DNA of 64,000 bases from Mesorhizobium sp. YIM 152430 (GTDB lineage Bacteria > Pseudomonadota > Alphaproteobacteria > Rhizobiales > Rhizobiaceae), in NCBI RefSeq assembly GCF_029210365.1, contig NZ_JARGES010000043.1, positions 62,001-126,000 on the forward strand. Reading direction: 5' to 3'. The notes under the pieces were generated by a model that worked only from the letters and a program-made list of their open reading frames with translations, made no database searches and had not been told where the DNA came from. Numbering within the stretch: position 1 is the stretch's first letter; each line of letters begins with the position of its first letter. The position numbers were made by a program, and so were the translations under genes. Below, one piece after another: positions 1 through 8,043 of the stretch.

Positions 1-501
1 GACAGCCGTGCCGCGCCCGAGACGATCTTCAACGCCAGTCCCGGCGAACTGTTCGTCGTTCGCAATGTCGCGAACCTGGTCCCGCCCTATCAGCCGGACG
101 ACAAGCTTCACGCAACGTCGGCGGCGCTTGAATTCGCCGTGCAAAGCCTCAAGGTGAAGCACATTGTCGTGCTCGGTCACGGTCGCTGCGGGGGCATTTC
201 GGCCGCGCTCAATCCGATGAGCGAGCCGCTGTCGCCCGGCGACTTCATCGGCCGCTGGATGAGCCTCGTCGCCCCGGCCGCGCAGATGGTCGCCGGCAAC
301 AACATCATGACGCCCGGCGAGCGCCAGACGGCGATGGAGCGCATCTCGATCCGCTTCTCGCTCGCCAATCTGCGCACGTTTCCCTGTGTCGACATCCTGG
401 AGAAGAAAGGTCGGCTGACGCTGCACGGCGCCTGGTTCGACATCTCGTCCGGCGAATTGTGGGCGATGGACCCGACGTCGGGCGATTTCGAGCGGCCCTG
501 A
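1..501 (+). CDS. Beta-carbonic anhydrase, 5' end outside the window
   Basis: This zinc enzyme interconverts CO2 and bicarbonate in the cytoplasm. The frame is open from base 1, so the start lies upstream; 166 codons remain of a family usually near 210-225 residues. The visible part begins in the DSR of the CxDxR active-site motif, whose Cys ligand is just outside the window. LFVVRNVANLVPPY follows, then the zinc ligands His and Cys of GHGRCGG at visible codons 60 and 63. The C-terminal part, ending in a beta strand that reads LHGAWFDISSGELWAMD, is typical of the family. It converges with the MFS gene one base away. Confidence 0.95.
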   Translation, partial: DSRAAPETIFNASPGELFVVRNVANLVPPYQPDDKLHATSAALEFAVQSLKVKHIVVLGHGRCGGISAALNPMSEPLSPGDFIGRWMSLVAPAAQMVAGNNIMTPGERQTAMERISIRFSLANLRTFPCVDILEKKGRLTLHGAWFDISSGELWAMDPTSGDFERP

Positions 502-502
502 C

Positions 503-1774
503 CTACTCCGCGGACGCGGCAGGCGTAATGACGGTGCGCGCCAGCGCCGGCTCGGGATAGCGGCTCCACAGGAGCCACGACAGGATCGCGAAGAAGCCCA
601 TCGCCGGGATCACCGTCGCGATGCCGGTGACCGGGTCTCCGACCAGCGCCGCGATCATGCCGCCGACGAGCCCGCCGCCCATCTGGATGAAGCCGCTCAT
701 CGAGGCGGCCGCCCCCGCCATATGCGGAAAGGGGGCGAGGGAGGCCGTCGACATGGCCGGCATGACGAAGGCGATGCCGAACGCATAGATGCCGACCGGC
801 GCCATGACAAGAAGAAAGCTCGGCTCGAAGGCGCGCATCCCGATGGCGAGCATCAGGCTGCCGGTGGCGATGAACCAGAGCCCCGGCTTGACGAGCTGGT
901 AGGCGCTGCGCGTTCCCATCAGCCGGCGCATGACGACGGCGCCGATGAAGAACGCGCCCGACTGCATCAGCATTCCCAGGCCGAACTGGGTCGGGGTCAG
1001 CCCGACGCGGTCCATCAGCACGAAGGGCAGGATGGTGGCGAGCGTGTAGAGCGCGCCCACCGATCCGCCCATGACAAGGCTCGACCACATGAAATAGCCG
1101 CTGCCCGACAGCGAACGATAGGAGCGGACGAGCGCGCGCGGCCTGATGCACGAGGGATCGCGCATGACCGTTTCCGTCAACGCGAACTTGACGACGAGAA
1201 TGACGGTGACGCCGAAGGCGAGCATGAATGCGAAGATCGAGTGCCAGCCGAAAAGCTCCATCGCCACGCCGCCGATGGTGGGTGAGAAGGCCGGGCCGAT
1301 GCCCAGGATCATGCCGATCAGGTTCATGATCCGCGCCGAGCGCTCGTTGGTGAACAGATCGCGCACGATGGCGCGCGCGATCGCGACGCCGGCCGCCGCC
1401 CCGATGCCCTGCGCGAAGCGGGCGGCGATCAGAAGCTCGATCGTCGGCGCCAGGATGGCCGCCATGGTCGCGACAAGGTAAATGCCCATGAAGGCGATGG
1501 TGATCGGCTTGCGGCCATAGCCGTCGGACAGCGGCCCGCAAACGAGCTGGGCGAAGGCGAAGCCGGCGAAATAGAGCGACAGCGTCATCTTCACCGCCGC
1601 GTCGGTGGTGCCGAATGCGCGCACGATCTCCGGCATGGCGGGCGTGAACAGCGCCATCGAGATCGGCCCGATGGCAACGAGTAGAGCGCCGATGATCGAG
1701 ACGCGCAATTCGCTCATCACCGGCGTCGACGCGACGGGCTGCGCCCCGACCGGCTGCCCTTGCTGCACGTTCAT
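503..1774 (-). CDS. Bcr/CflA-type MFS drug efflux transporter
   Basis: A 423-residue inner-membrane protein with about 12 hydrophobic segments. The loop between TM2 and TM3 carries the MFS signature GPLSDGYGRKP, and TM4-5 carries RFAQGIGAAAG...RAIVRDLF, which is characteristic of the Bcr/CflA (DHA1) multidrug family. It probably exports small drugs by proton antiport; the substrate cannot be read from sequence. Its start overlaps the stop of the upstream MarR gene by four bases (ATGA), so the two form an operon and the pump is probably under MarR control. Confidence 0.9.
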   Translation of the reverse strand: MNVQQGQPVGAQPVASTPVMSELRVSIIGALLVAIGPISMALFTPAMPEIVRAFGTTDAAVKMTLSLYFAGFAFAQLVCGPLSDGYGRKPITIAFMGIYLVATMAAILAPTIELLIAARFAQGIGAAAGVAIARAIVRDLFTNERSARIMNLIGMILGIGPAFSPTIGGVAMELFGWHSIFAFMLAFGVTVILVVKFALTETVMRDPSCIRPRALVRSYRSLSGSGYFMWSSLVMGGSVGALYTLATILPFVLMDRVGLTPTQFGLGMLMQSGAFFIGAVVMRRLMGTRSAYQLVKPGLWFIATGSLMLAIGMRAFEPSFLLVMAPVGIYAFGIAFVMPAMSTASLAPFPHMAGAAASMSGFIQMGGGLVGGMIAALVGDPVTGIATVIPAMGFFAILSWLLWSRYPEPALARTVITPAASAE

Positions 1775-2238
1775 GCCGCCGAACTCCGCGCCTCGATCCG
1801 CGCATCCGACAGATTGCAGCGCACGGTCTTGAGCACCTTGAGCATGGCCGCCCAGTCCTTCGGGTCGACCGATTGCGCGGCCTGTATCCGCGTCTCGTCG
1901 CCGAATATCTTGATCTGGTCGAGAACGGCGTCGGCAGCATTGGTAAGGGCGATCAGCTTCGCCCGGCGGTCGGACGGGTCGGGAAGCCGCTCGATCAGCC
2001 CGCGCGCCTCTAGACGGTCGACATAGGACGAGACGGTCATCGCCTCGACGCCGATGCGCTCGGCCAGCACCGACTGGCGTACCGTGCCGGCGCGCGCGGC
2101 ATGGGCGAGAAGCCGCGCCTCGGCGGGCGTCAGGTCCATGCCGGAGCCGGCGATGCGCCGGTCCATCTCCGCGCGCAACATGCGGGCGAGGTCGGTCACG
2201 AGGAAACCGAAGGATTCGGGGTCGATCTGTCGTGTCAT
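1771..2238 (-). CDS. MarR-family transcriptional regulator
   Basis: A 155-residue winged-helix regulator. The central part (about residues 30-105) reads LTPAEARLLAHAARAGTVRQSVLAERIGVEAMTVSSYVDRLEARGLIERLPDPSDRRAKLIALT, the MarR recognition helix and the DRRAK wing. Proteins of this family bind palindromes as dimers and release DNA when they bind phenolic or drug-like ligands. It is the first gene of a two-gene operon with the MFS pump and is divergent from the M3 peptidase across a 127-base gap. It most likely represses its own operon. Confidence 0.9.
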   Translation of the reverse strand: MTRQIDPESFGFLVTDLARMLRAEMDRRIAGSGMDLTPAEARLLAHAARAGTVRQSVLAERIGVEAMTVSSYVDRLEARGLIERLPDPSDRRAKLIALTNAADAVLDQIKIFGDETRIQAAQSVDPKDWAAMLKVLKTVRCNLSDARIEARSSAA

Positions 2239-2243
2239 GATAT

Positions 2244-2251
2244 TAAGCTTA
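2244..2251. promoter_or_regulatory. Candidate MarR operator
   Basis: The perfect 8-bp palindrome TAAGCTTA lies 6 bases upstream of the marR start codon, in an AT-rich patch of an otherwise GC-rich region. It is embedded in a looser GATA...TATC symmetry (about 2239-2261). The position, overlapping the likely ribosome-binding or promoter region of the MarR-MFS operon, fits autorepression. The palindrome is short, so the call is tentative. Confidence 0.3.
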
Positions 2252-2365
2252 CCTTATTATCATCCAAACTTAGTATTTGCCGTTTCAGGCGTCAAGCCGG
2301 CGTGGTTGCCGGCCGGAGCGCACCAGCCTAAATGTCGGCGACACGCCCCATCCAAGGACCTGCGA

Positions 2366-4396
2366 ATGACCGTCGATCTTGCCCGCCACCCCCTTACCCA
2401 TTGGACCGGCCCGCTTGGCCTGCCCGCTTTCGAGGTGATTTCCGACGACGATTTCGGCCCCGTCTTCGACGCCGCACTGAAGGCGCATGAGGCCGAGATC
2501 GCCGCGATCGCGGGCAATTCCAACCCGCCTTCGGTCGAAAACGTCCTCGCCGCGCTCGAACTGGCCGGCGAGGCGCTGGGTCGCGTCTCGGCGATTTTCT
2601 GGTGCAAGGCGGGCGCAGACACCAACCCGCAGATTCAGGCGATGGAGCGCGAGATCTCGCCGAAGATGGCGCGGCACTTCTCCGCGATCCACATGAATGC
2701 GGCGCTTTTCGCCCGCATCGACGCGCTTTACGCCCGGCGCGACACGCTCGACCTCGACGCCGAAACGTCGCGCGTCCTCGAAAAGACCTGGAAACGCTTC
2801 GTGAAGTCCGGCGCCAAGCTCGATGCGGTCTCCAAGACGCGGCTCGGCGCGATCAACGAGGAACTGGCCTCGCTCGGCTCCGCCTTCGGCCAGAACGTGC
2901 TTGCCGACGAGGCCGGATGGGTGCGTTTCCTCGACGCGGGCGATCTCGACGGCCTGCCTGATTTCGTCCGCGACGCGATGGCCGAAGCCGCTGCCTCGCG
3001 CGGGCAGGAGGGGCGCTACGCGATCACGCTCTCGCGCTCGATCTACGAGCCCTTCACCACCTATTCGACGCGCCGCGACCTGCGCGAGGAGGCCTGGCGC
3101 GGCTTCACCGCGCGCGGCGAGAAATCCAATGCCGACCTCGTGGCGAAGACGCTGGCCCTGCGCGCCGAAAAGGCGCGGCTGCTCGGCTATGACAGCTATG
3201 CGGCGCTGAAGCTCGACGACACGATGGCCAAGACGCCGGACGCCGTGCTGGGCCTGCTCGAACCGGTTTGGGAAAAGGCCCGCGCGCGCGCCGCCGAAGA
3301 CCAGCGCGAACTGGAGCGCCTTGCCAGGACCGCCGGCGCGAACGAGCCCTTCGCGGCCTGGGACTGGCGCCACTATGCCGAAAAGCTGCGCGCCGAGCGC
3401 TATGATTTCGACGAGGCGGAACTGAAGCCCTATCTGCAACTCGACCGCATCATCGAGGCGTCATTCGACGTCGCCACCCGCCTTTTCGGCATCACCTTCG
3501 CTGAAAAGACCGGCATCGCCGCCTGGCATCCCGACGTGCGCCTCTTCGAGGTGAAGAACCCGGACGGCTCGCACCGTGCGACCTTCCTCGCCGATTATTT
3601 CAACCGCCCCTCGAAACGCTCCGGCGCGTGGATGAGCAGCCTGCAATCGGGTTTCGCGCTCGGCGACGGCCAGCCGCCGATCATCTATAATGTCATGAAT
3701 TTCGCAAAGCCGCCGAAGGGCGAGCCGGCGCTGCTTTCCATGGACGAGGCGCGCACGCTTTTCCACGAATTCGGCCATGCGCTGCATGGAATGCTGACCG
3801 ATGTCACATGGCCTTCGGTCTCGGGCACCTCGGTCTCGCGCGATTTCGTCGAATTGCCTTCGCAGCTTTATGAGCACTGGCTGACCGTGCCCGATATGCT
3901 GCGGAAACACGCAGTTCACTATCGCACGGGCAAGCCGCTTCCGCAGGACCTGCTGGACAAGATGCTGGCAGCGAAGAATTTCGGCCAGGGTTTCGCGACG
4001 GTGGAGTTCACCGCCTCCGCGCTGGTCGACATGGCCTACCATGCCGAAGCCGAAGCGCCGGCCGATCCGGCGGCGTTCGAGGCGCTAACGCTGAAGCGGC
4101 TCGACATGCCCGACGCCATCGCCATGCGTCACCGCACGCCGCATTTCAGCCATGTCTTCTCCGGTGACGGCTATTCGGCCGGCTATTATTCCTACATGTG
4201 GTCGGAAGTGCTGGATGCGGACGCCTTTGCGGCGTTCGAGGAAACCGGCGATGCGTTCGACGGCGAAACGGCCCGAAAGCTGAAGACGCATATTTATGCT
4301 GCCGGCGGATCGAAGGACCCCGAAGAACTCTATCTGGCGTTTCGCGGCAAGATGCCGACCGCCGCGGCGATGATGGCGAAGCGCGGCCTGACTTGA
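2366..4396 (+). CDS. M3 family metallopeptidase (peptidyl-dipeptidase Dcp / oligopeptidase A type)
   Basis: A 676-residue cytoplasmic zinc peptidase that degrades short peptides. The HEFGH zinc site is at residues 467-471, in LFHEFGHALHG, and the third ligand Glu is near 496 in FVELPSQ. The C-terminal HVFSGDGYSAGYYSYMWSEVLDADAF block is the conserved M3 substrate-binding region. The length matches Dcp (about 680). The open frame runs further upstream to 2054, but the ATG at 2366 has an AAGGA ribosome-binding site eight bases before it and gives the family N-terminus. The upstream extension would lie inside the marR gene on the other strand. Confidence 0.92.
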   Translation: MTVDLARHPLTHWTGPLGLPAFEVISDDDFGPVFDAALKAHEAEIAAIAGNSNPPSVENVLAALELAGEALGRVSAIFWCKAGADTNPQIQAMEREISPKMARHFSAIHMNAALFARIDALYARRDTLDLDAETSRVLEKTWKRFVKSGAKLDAVSKTRLGAINEELASLGSAFGQNVLADEAGWVRFLDAGDLDGLPDFVRDAMAEAAASRGQEGRYAITLSRSIYEPFTTYSTRRDLREEAWRGFTARGEKSNADLVAKTLALRAEKARLLGYDSYAALKLDDTMAKTPDAVLGLLEPVWEKARARAAEDQRELERLARTAGANEPFAAWDWRHYAEKLRAERYDFDEAELKPYLQLDRIIEASFDVATRLFGITFAEKTGIAAWHPDVRLFEVKNPDGSHRATFLADYFNRPSKRSGAWMSSLQSGFALGDGQPPIIYNVMNFAKPPKGEPALLSMDEARTLFHEFGHALHGMLTDVTWPSVSGTSVSRDFVELPSQLYEHWLTVPDMLRKHAVHYRTGKPLPQDLLDKMLAAKNFGQGFATVEFTASALVDMAYHAEAEAPADPAAFEALTLKRLDMPDAIAMRHRTPHFSHVFSGDGYSAGYYSYMWSEVLDADAFAAFEETGDAFDGETARKLKTHIYAAGGSKDPEELYLAFRGKMPTAAAMMAKRGLT

Positions 4397-4419
4397 GATC
4401 AGGGGGATCGAGGGCACTC

Positions 4420-4461
4420 TGCGAAGCGGCTTCGGGCTCGCTCCAGCGATCTCGCTTCGCA
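4420..4461. repeat. Inverted repeat, 9-bp perfect arms
   Basis: TGCGAAGCG at 4420-4428 is the reverse complement of CGCTTCGCA at 4453-4461, separated by 24 bases. It sits between the stops of the convergent M3 peptidase and asd genes, just before the terminator hairpin. It could be the plus-strand transcription end of the peptidase gene, although there is no T-run, or a remnant of a dispersed palindromic element. Confidence 0.5.
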
Positions 4462-4477
4462 AATCCAGCAGACAGAA

Positions 4478-4499
4478 AGGCCGGGCGCAAACCCGGCCT
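4478..4499 (-). terminator. Rho-independent terminator of asd
   Basis: Perfect 8-bp stem AGGCCGGG / CCCGGCCT with a 6-base loop. Read on the minus strand it is followed by TTTCTGTC, so it ends the asd transcript, whose stop codon is 29 bases upstream. Confidence 0.75.
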
Positions 4500-4528
4500 C
4501 TCGCAGTCAACTCAACTCATGCCAACTT

Positions 4529-5563
4529 TCAGGCGGCCTGCTTCTTCGGCTGGATCAGGCCGCGCGCGACGAGGAGTTCGGCGATCTGGACGGCGTTGAG
4601 CGCAGCGCCCTTGCGCAGATTGTCGGAGACGACCCACATGTTGAGGCCGTTCTCGATCGTCTGGTCCTCGCGGATGCGGGAGATGTAGGTAGCATCCTCG
4701 CCGGCCGAATCGAGCGGGGTGACGTAGCCGCCATCCTCGCGCTTGTCGATGACGAGGCAGCCGGGCGCGTCGCGCAGGATCTCGCGCGCCTCGTCGGCCG
4801 TGATCGGATTCTCGAACTCGATGTTGACCGCTTCGGAATGACCGATGAAGACCGGCACGCGCACGGCGGTGCAGGTGACCTTGATCTTCGGGTCGAGCAT
4901 CTTCTTGGTCTCGGCCATCACCTTCCACTCTTCCTTGGTGGAGCCGTCATCCATGAAGACGTCGATATGCGGGATGACGTTGAAGGCGATGCGTTTGGTG
5001 AACTTCTTGGCCTCGACCGGATCGGCGACGAAGACGGCGCGGGTCTGGGTGAAGAGCTCGTCCATGCCTTCCTTGCCGGCGCCTGAGACCGACTGGTAGG
5101 TCGAAACCACGATGCGCCGGATGGTGGCCTTGTCGTGCAGCGGCTTCATCGCCACGACGAGCTGCGCGGTCGAGCAGTTGGGATTGGCGATGATGTTCTT
5201 GCGGGTGAACAGCGAGATCGCATCGGGGTTCACTTCCGGCACGATCAGCGGCACGTCCTGGTCGTAGCGGAAGGCGGACGAGTTATCGATGACGACGCAG
5301 CCCTGGCGGCCGATCTTCGGCGACCATTCCTTCGACACATTGCCGCCGGCCGACATCAGGCAGATGTCCGTGTCGGAAAAGTCGTACTGTGCGAGATCGC
5401 GCACCTTCAGCGTGCGGTCGCCATAGGAGACTTCCGTGCCCTGGCTGCGGCGCGAGGCGAGCGCGACGATTTCGTCGGCCGGAAAGCCGCGCTCTTCCAG
5501 AATGTTCAGCATTTCGCGCCCGACATTGCCGGTGGCGCCTGCGACTGCGATCTTGAAACCCAT
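4529..5563 (-). CDS. asd: Aspartate-semialdehyde dehydrogenase
   Basis: This enzyme reduces aspartyl-4-phosphate to aspartate semialdehyde with NADPH. The product leads to lysine/diaminopimelate, threonine and methionine. The 344-residue length fits the family. The Rossmann motif GATGNVGREM is near residue 9, and the catalytic Cys is in NPNCSTAQLV (about residue 130). GKEGMDEL and the C-terminal RIREDQTIENGLNMWVVSDNLRKGAALNAVQIAE are diagnostic. The start has a GAGG ribosome-binding site nine bases upstream. The gene stands alone, with its own terminator at 4478-4499. Confidence 0.97.
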   Translation of the reverse strand: MGFKIAVAGATGNVGREMLNILEERGFPADEIVALASRRSQGTEVSYGDRTLKVRDLAQYDFSDTDICLMSAGGNVSKEWSPKIGRQGCVVIDNSSAFRYDQDVPLIVPEVNPDAISLFTRKNIIANPNCSTAQLVVAMKPLHDKATIRRIVVSTYQSVSGAGKEGMDELFTQTRAVFVADPVEAKKFTKRIAFNVIPHIDVFMDDGSTKEEWKVMAETKKMLDPKIKVTCTAVRVPVFIGHSEAVNIEFENPITADEAREILRDAPGCLVIDKREDGGYVTPLDSAGEDATYISRIREDQTIENGLNMWVVSDNLRKGAALNAVQIAELLVARGLIQPKKQAA

Positions 5564-5912
5564 ATCGTTGATCCTCGATCTCTCCGCGCTTCATCTTCGA
5601 GACCGCCCGCCGGCCATGAAGCGGACCTCTCCCTGGCCAGACCGGGGAGAGAACGGAAAGGCCAAGAAATCAGACGGTTTTCGTAGTCGTTTTGGAAAGC
5701 TTTGTGGCCAGGGTCGAACGAACGCGTGCGCGAGTCTCGCCGCGCCCGAAGGCGGCGGACGAAGAGGCCATGAATGCCAGTATGAGGCCGCGCATTGCAA
5801 ATTTCCCGTTCGCAGCGGGTTTTACGCGCTTCTGCGGCGGAGTCAATCGAGGGAAGCGGCAGTCTGATATGCGTTTTTCGTTCCGACTCCCGGCCTGCCG
5901 ACTGCCGCAATC
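5564..5912. other. 349-base intergenic stretch upstream of asd
   Basis: This gap holds the asd promoter region and the 3' flank of the metallopeptidase gene, both on the minus strand. No convincing terminator, tRNA or repeat was seen. The only open frame worth noting is the 41-codon minus-strand frame listed separately (5670-5795). Other frames here run into flanking genes and have rearrangement-like, arginine-rich composition. Confidence 0.6.
5670..5795 (-). CDS. Possible 41-residue small protein upstream of asd
   Basis: A minus-strand ATG frame of 41 codons ends 106 bases before the asd start. The product begins MRGLILAFMASSSAAFG, a short hydrophobic N-terminus, and ends in a basic, Thr/Lys-rich tail, TLATKLSKTTTKTV. 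The ribosome-binding site is weak. It may instead be a leader peptide or chance. I do not recognise it, and it is listed because the composition is protein-like and it would otherwise be overlooked. Confidence 0.25.
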   Translation of the reverse strand: MRGLILAFMASSSAAFGRGETRARVRSTLATKLSKTTTKTV

Positions 5913-6992
5913 TCAATGCGGTCCCGACCGTCCCCGCGTCTGCGCCATCAGTTCATGCACATAGCGCAATTTCTCGGCCACCGGTTCTGAGATCACGAAC
6001 GGATAGAGGTCCGGCAGCCCCATGCAGCGGTTGATCTGGTTGGAGGCCTCGCACAGGATCAGCCAGCGCGTCAGGAGTTCGTCGAAATCGGCGGGCGGCT
6101 CGGGATCGGCCGCATGGGCGGCGATGGGCTGGTCGGCGAATTCGCCCTCATTGGGCGGAAGATCGTGATCGATCGCGGTGTCGAGCCGGCCGAGCGGCAT
6201 GTTGAGCGCCGCCGTCATCTCCAGCGTATCATAGATGTGCAGGTAATGCGCCCAAGTCTCGGCCCAGTCCTCCCAGGCGTGGCTCGCCGCGTATTGGGAG
6301 ATGAAATCCTGCTCCCAGCCCGGCCGCGGGCCGGCCTCGTAGTGGCGCTGGAGAGCCTGCATGTAATCCTCGCCTTCGTCGCCGAACAACGCGCGGAAGC
6401 GACCCAGCCACTGCCCGTCGTCGCGGATCAGGCGGTCCCAGTAGTAATGGCCGAGTTCGTGCCGGAAATGGCCGAGCAGGGTGCGGTAGGCTTCGCCCAT
6501 CGCAACCCGCATCTTCTCGCGCTCCGGGCTGTCCGCCTCGGCGACGTTGAGCGTGATCAGCCCGTTGTCGTGGCCCGTCAGGACGCGCTCTCCCCCCGGA
6601 CCCCCGCCAACGGGGTCGGCGAGGAAATCGAAGGCGAGGCCGATCTCATCGCGTGGATCGGCCTTGGGAAAGACGTCCAGCCCGAAATGGAGAAGTTGGT
6701 AGATCGCGCGTTTCTTGGCGGCCTCGGTGTGCGCCCAGCGCTCGGGATTTCCCTGGATCGACAGGTCGGGAATGGTCTTGTTCAAGGAACAGGCGCGGCA
6801 AAAACCGCCCTCGACCTCGGCAACCCAGTTGCAGGCGGCCGGCAGCGCGTTGGTGCAGGTGAAGCCGCCCTGTCCCGTCACGACGAAATTCTCCTGCATC
6901 GGATCGTAGAGGACGGGGGTGCCGCAGGCCAGGCACATGCCGTTCTCGAAATAGAGACGGCTTGAACATTGCGGGCAGGAAAAGAGCTTCAT
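5913..6992 (-). CDS. Zinc-ribbon putative metallopeptidase (DUF2248 / PF15887-like)
   Basis: A 359-residue soluble protein of a poorly characterised family. The N-terminus has two zinc-ribbon CxxC pairs, CPQC and CLAC, near residues 7-25, and a further C...C pair around 45-70 (CTNALPAACNWV, FCRAC). The middle contains a gluzincin-like site HELGHYYWDRL (about residue 180), compatible with HExxH zinc proteolysis, followed by a conserved aromatic region with EDWAETWAHYLHIYDTLE. No signal peptide is seen. The substrate is unknown. The gene is monocistronic by spacing. Confidence 0.8.
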   Translation of the reverse strand: MKLFSCPQCSSRLYFENGMCLACGTPVLYDPMQENFVVTGQGGFTCTNALPAACNWVAEVEGGFCRACSLNKTIPDLSIQGNPERWAHTEAAKKRAIYQLLHFGLDVFPKADPRDEIGLAFDFLADPVGGGPGGERVLTGHDNGLITLNVAEADSPEREKMRVAMGEAYRTLLGHFRHELGHYYWDRLIRDDGQWLGRFRALFGDEGEDYMQALQRHYEAGPRPGWEQDFISQYAASHAWEDWAETWAHYLHIYDTLEMTAALNMPLGRLDTAIDHDLPPNEGEFADQPIAAHAADPEPPADFDELLTRWLILCEASNQINRCMGLPDLYPFVISEPVAEKLRYVHELMAQTRGRSGPH

Positions 6993-7081
6993 GGGAGGTC
7001 ATCCGGGAGAGGTCGTCGAAACCGGGAAACTCGCGACGATCGCAGCCGTTCCGGCAATCGGCGCATGGCGCAAAAGAAAAA

Positions 7082-7103
7082 CCGCCGGCACAAGGCCGAC
7101 GGC
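7082..7103 (-). terminator. Rho-independent terminator of the SH3/DUF1236 gene
   Basis: CCGCCGGC / GCCGACGG stem with one internal mismatch and a 6-base loop. On the minus strand it is followed by a long T-rich tract (TTTTTCTTTT), and it lies 24 bases past the stop at 7128. Confidence 0.75.
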
Positions 7104-7127
7104 TTTTCCTGCGAGATTGCCCCGGCT

Positions 7128-7802
7128 TTAGCGGACGATGTAGACGATCCGGCGTGATTCCGGCTCGATGACGACCGGCTGGCCGTTGATATAGGCGTAG
7201 CGATAGTCGTAATCGGGAATCTCGCGGATCTCGACGGTGTCCGGCACGCCGGCGCCGACGACCACCTCGCCCTCGAGATAGACCGGCTCGACTTCGTTCT
7301 CGACCACATAGCTGCGAAGCTGCGGGTCCGGATCGGTGAGGACGCCCTCCGTCAGGCCGCCGGTTGCGGCGCCCGCCACCGTTCCGACGGCAGCGCCGAT
7401 CGGGCCGGCAACCAGAGCCCCGGCGATCGCGCCGGTCGCAGCGCCGGAAATTGCGCCCGCGCCGGTGGCGGTGTTCGCTTCATAGGTGGCGACCGGGATC
7501 ATCTCGGCCGGGCGCTCAGTCACGACGATCTGAGTGCCGGCATTGTCTGCGACCAGATAGTCGGAATAGGCCCAGCCTTCCGCGCCGGCGGCCGAAACCT
7601 GGCACCATTTGGAGTTTTCGAGGCAGCCGGCGAGCGTGGCTTCGCCATTCGCGGCGATCGAGCCGACGATGGGATATTCCGGGCCGGGACCAGCGCGAAC
7701 GTTCAAATCGGTCGTCGCGGTCACGGCGGTCTGTGCAAGAGCCGCCGACGAGGCGAGCAGCACGACGGCGATCGCCGCCGACGATGTCAGGATGTTTTTC
7801 AT
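7128..7802 (-). CDS. Exported SH3-domain / DUF1236 envelope protein
   Basis: A 224-residue protein with a signal peptide (MKNILTSSAAIAVVLLASSAALA). A bacterial SH3b domain follows at about residues 25-85 (ATTDLNVRAGPGPEYPIVG...), then a Gly/Ala-rich glycine-zipper-like stretch (about 110-150) that may insert in or lie along a membrane. The C-terminal DUF1236 repeat region ends YINGQPVVIEPESRRIVYIVR. Its role is unknown, probably periplasmic, binding cell wall or protein. The start at 7802 is chosen because GGAG lies nine bases upstream and the signal peptide begins there; an upstream in-frame start at 7829 adds nine polar residues. A sigma-EcfG-like promoter lies upstream. Confidence 0.88.
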   Translation of the reverse strand: MKNILTSSAAIAVVLLASSAALAQTAVTATTDLNVRAGPGPEYPIVGSIAANGEATLAGCLENSKWCQVSAAGAEGWAYSDYLVADNAGTQIVVTERPAEMIPVATYEANTATGAGAISGAATGAIAGALVAGPIGAAVGTVAGAATGGLTEGVLTDPDPQLRSYVVENEVEPVYLEGEVVVGAGVPDTVEIREIPDYDYRYAYINGQPVVIEPESRRIVYIVR

Positions 7803-7841
7803 GTTCGTATTCTCCGCAGGGGGTGTCACCTTCGCGGTAAC

Positions 7842-7866
7842 AACGGCGTGAATGGCGCCTGGTTCC
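7842..7866 (-). promoter_or_regulatory. Candidate EcfG (general stress) promoter
   Basis: On the minus strand the sequence reads GGAAC-N16-CGTT, the consensus known for alphaproteobacterial general-stress sigma factor EcfG. Its -10 element is about 40 bases before the start codon of the SH3/DUF1236 gene. It was found by eye; no start-site data exist here. Confidence 0.5.
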
Positions 7867-8043
7867 CGCGCGGATGCGGGACGTTTGCGGGCGGATCACA
7901 ATTCGGTCAACATGATCGGACAACCACAACGGGATAACGTGCGGGTAAGAAGCGTATGCAAGAGTGATCGGCAGGCCGGCGCTTTTGCGTCCGCGCGCCC
8001 GCATGGGCCACACTTCATCTCAGGCATTTCGAAAGGCAGACGG

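Noticed and set aside
2054-2365. N-terminal extension of the M3 peptidase
   Set aside because: It overlaps marR and its promoter on the other strand. The ATG at 2366 has a ribosome-binding site and a family-like start.
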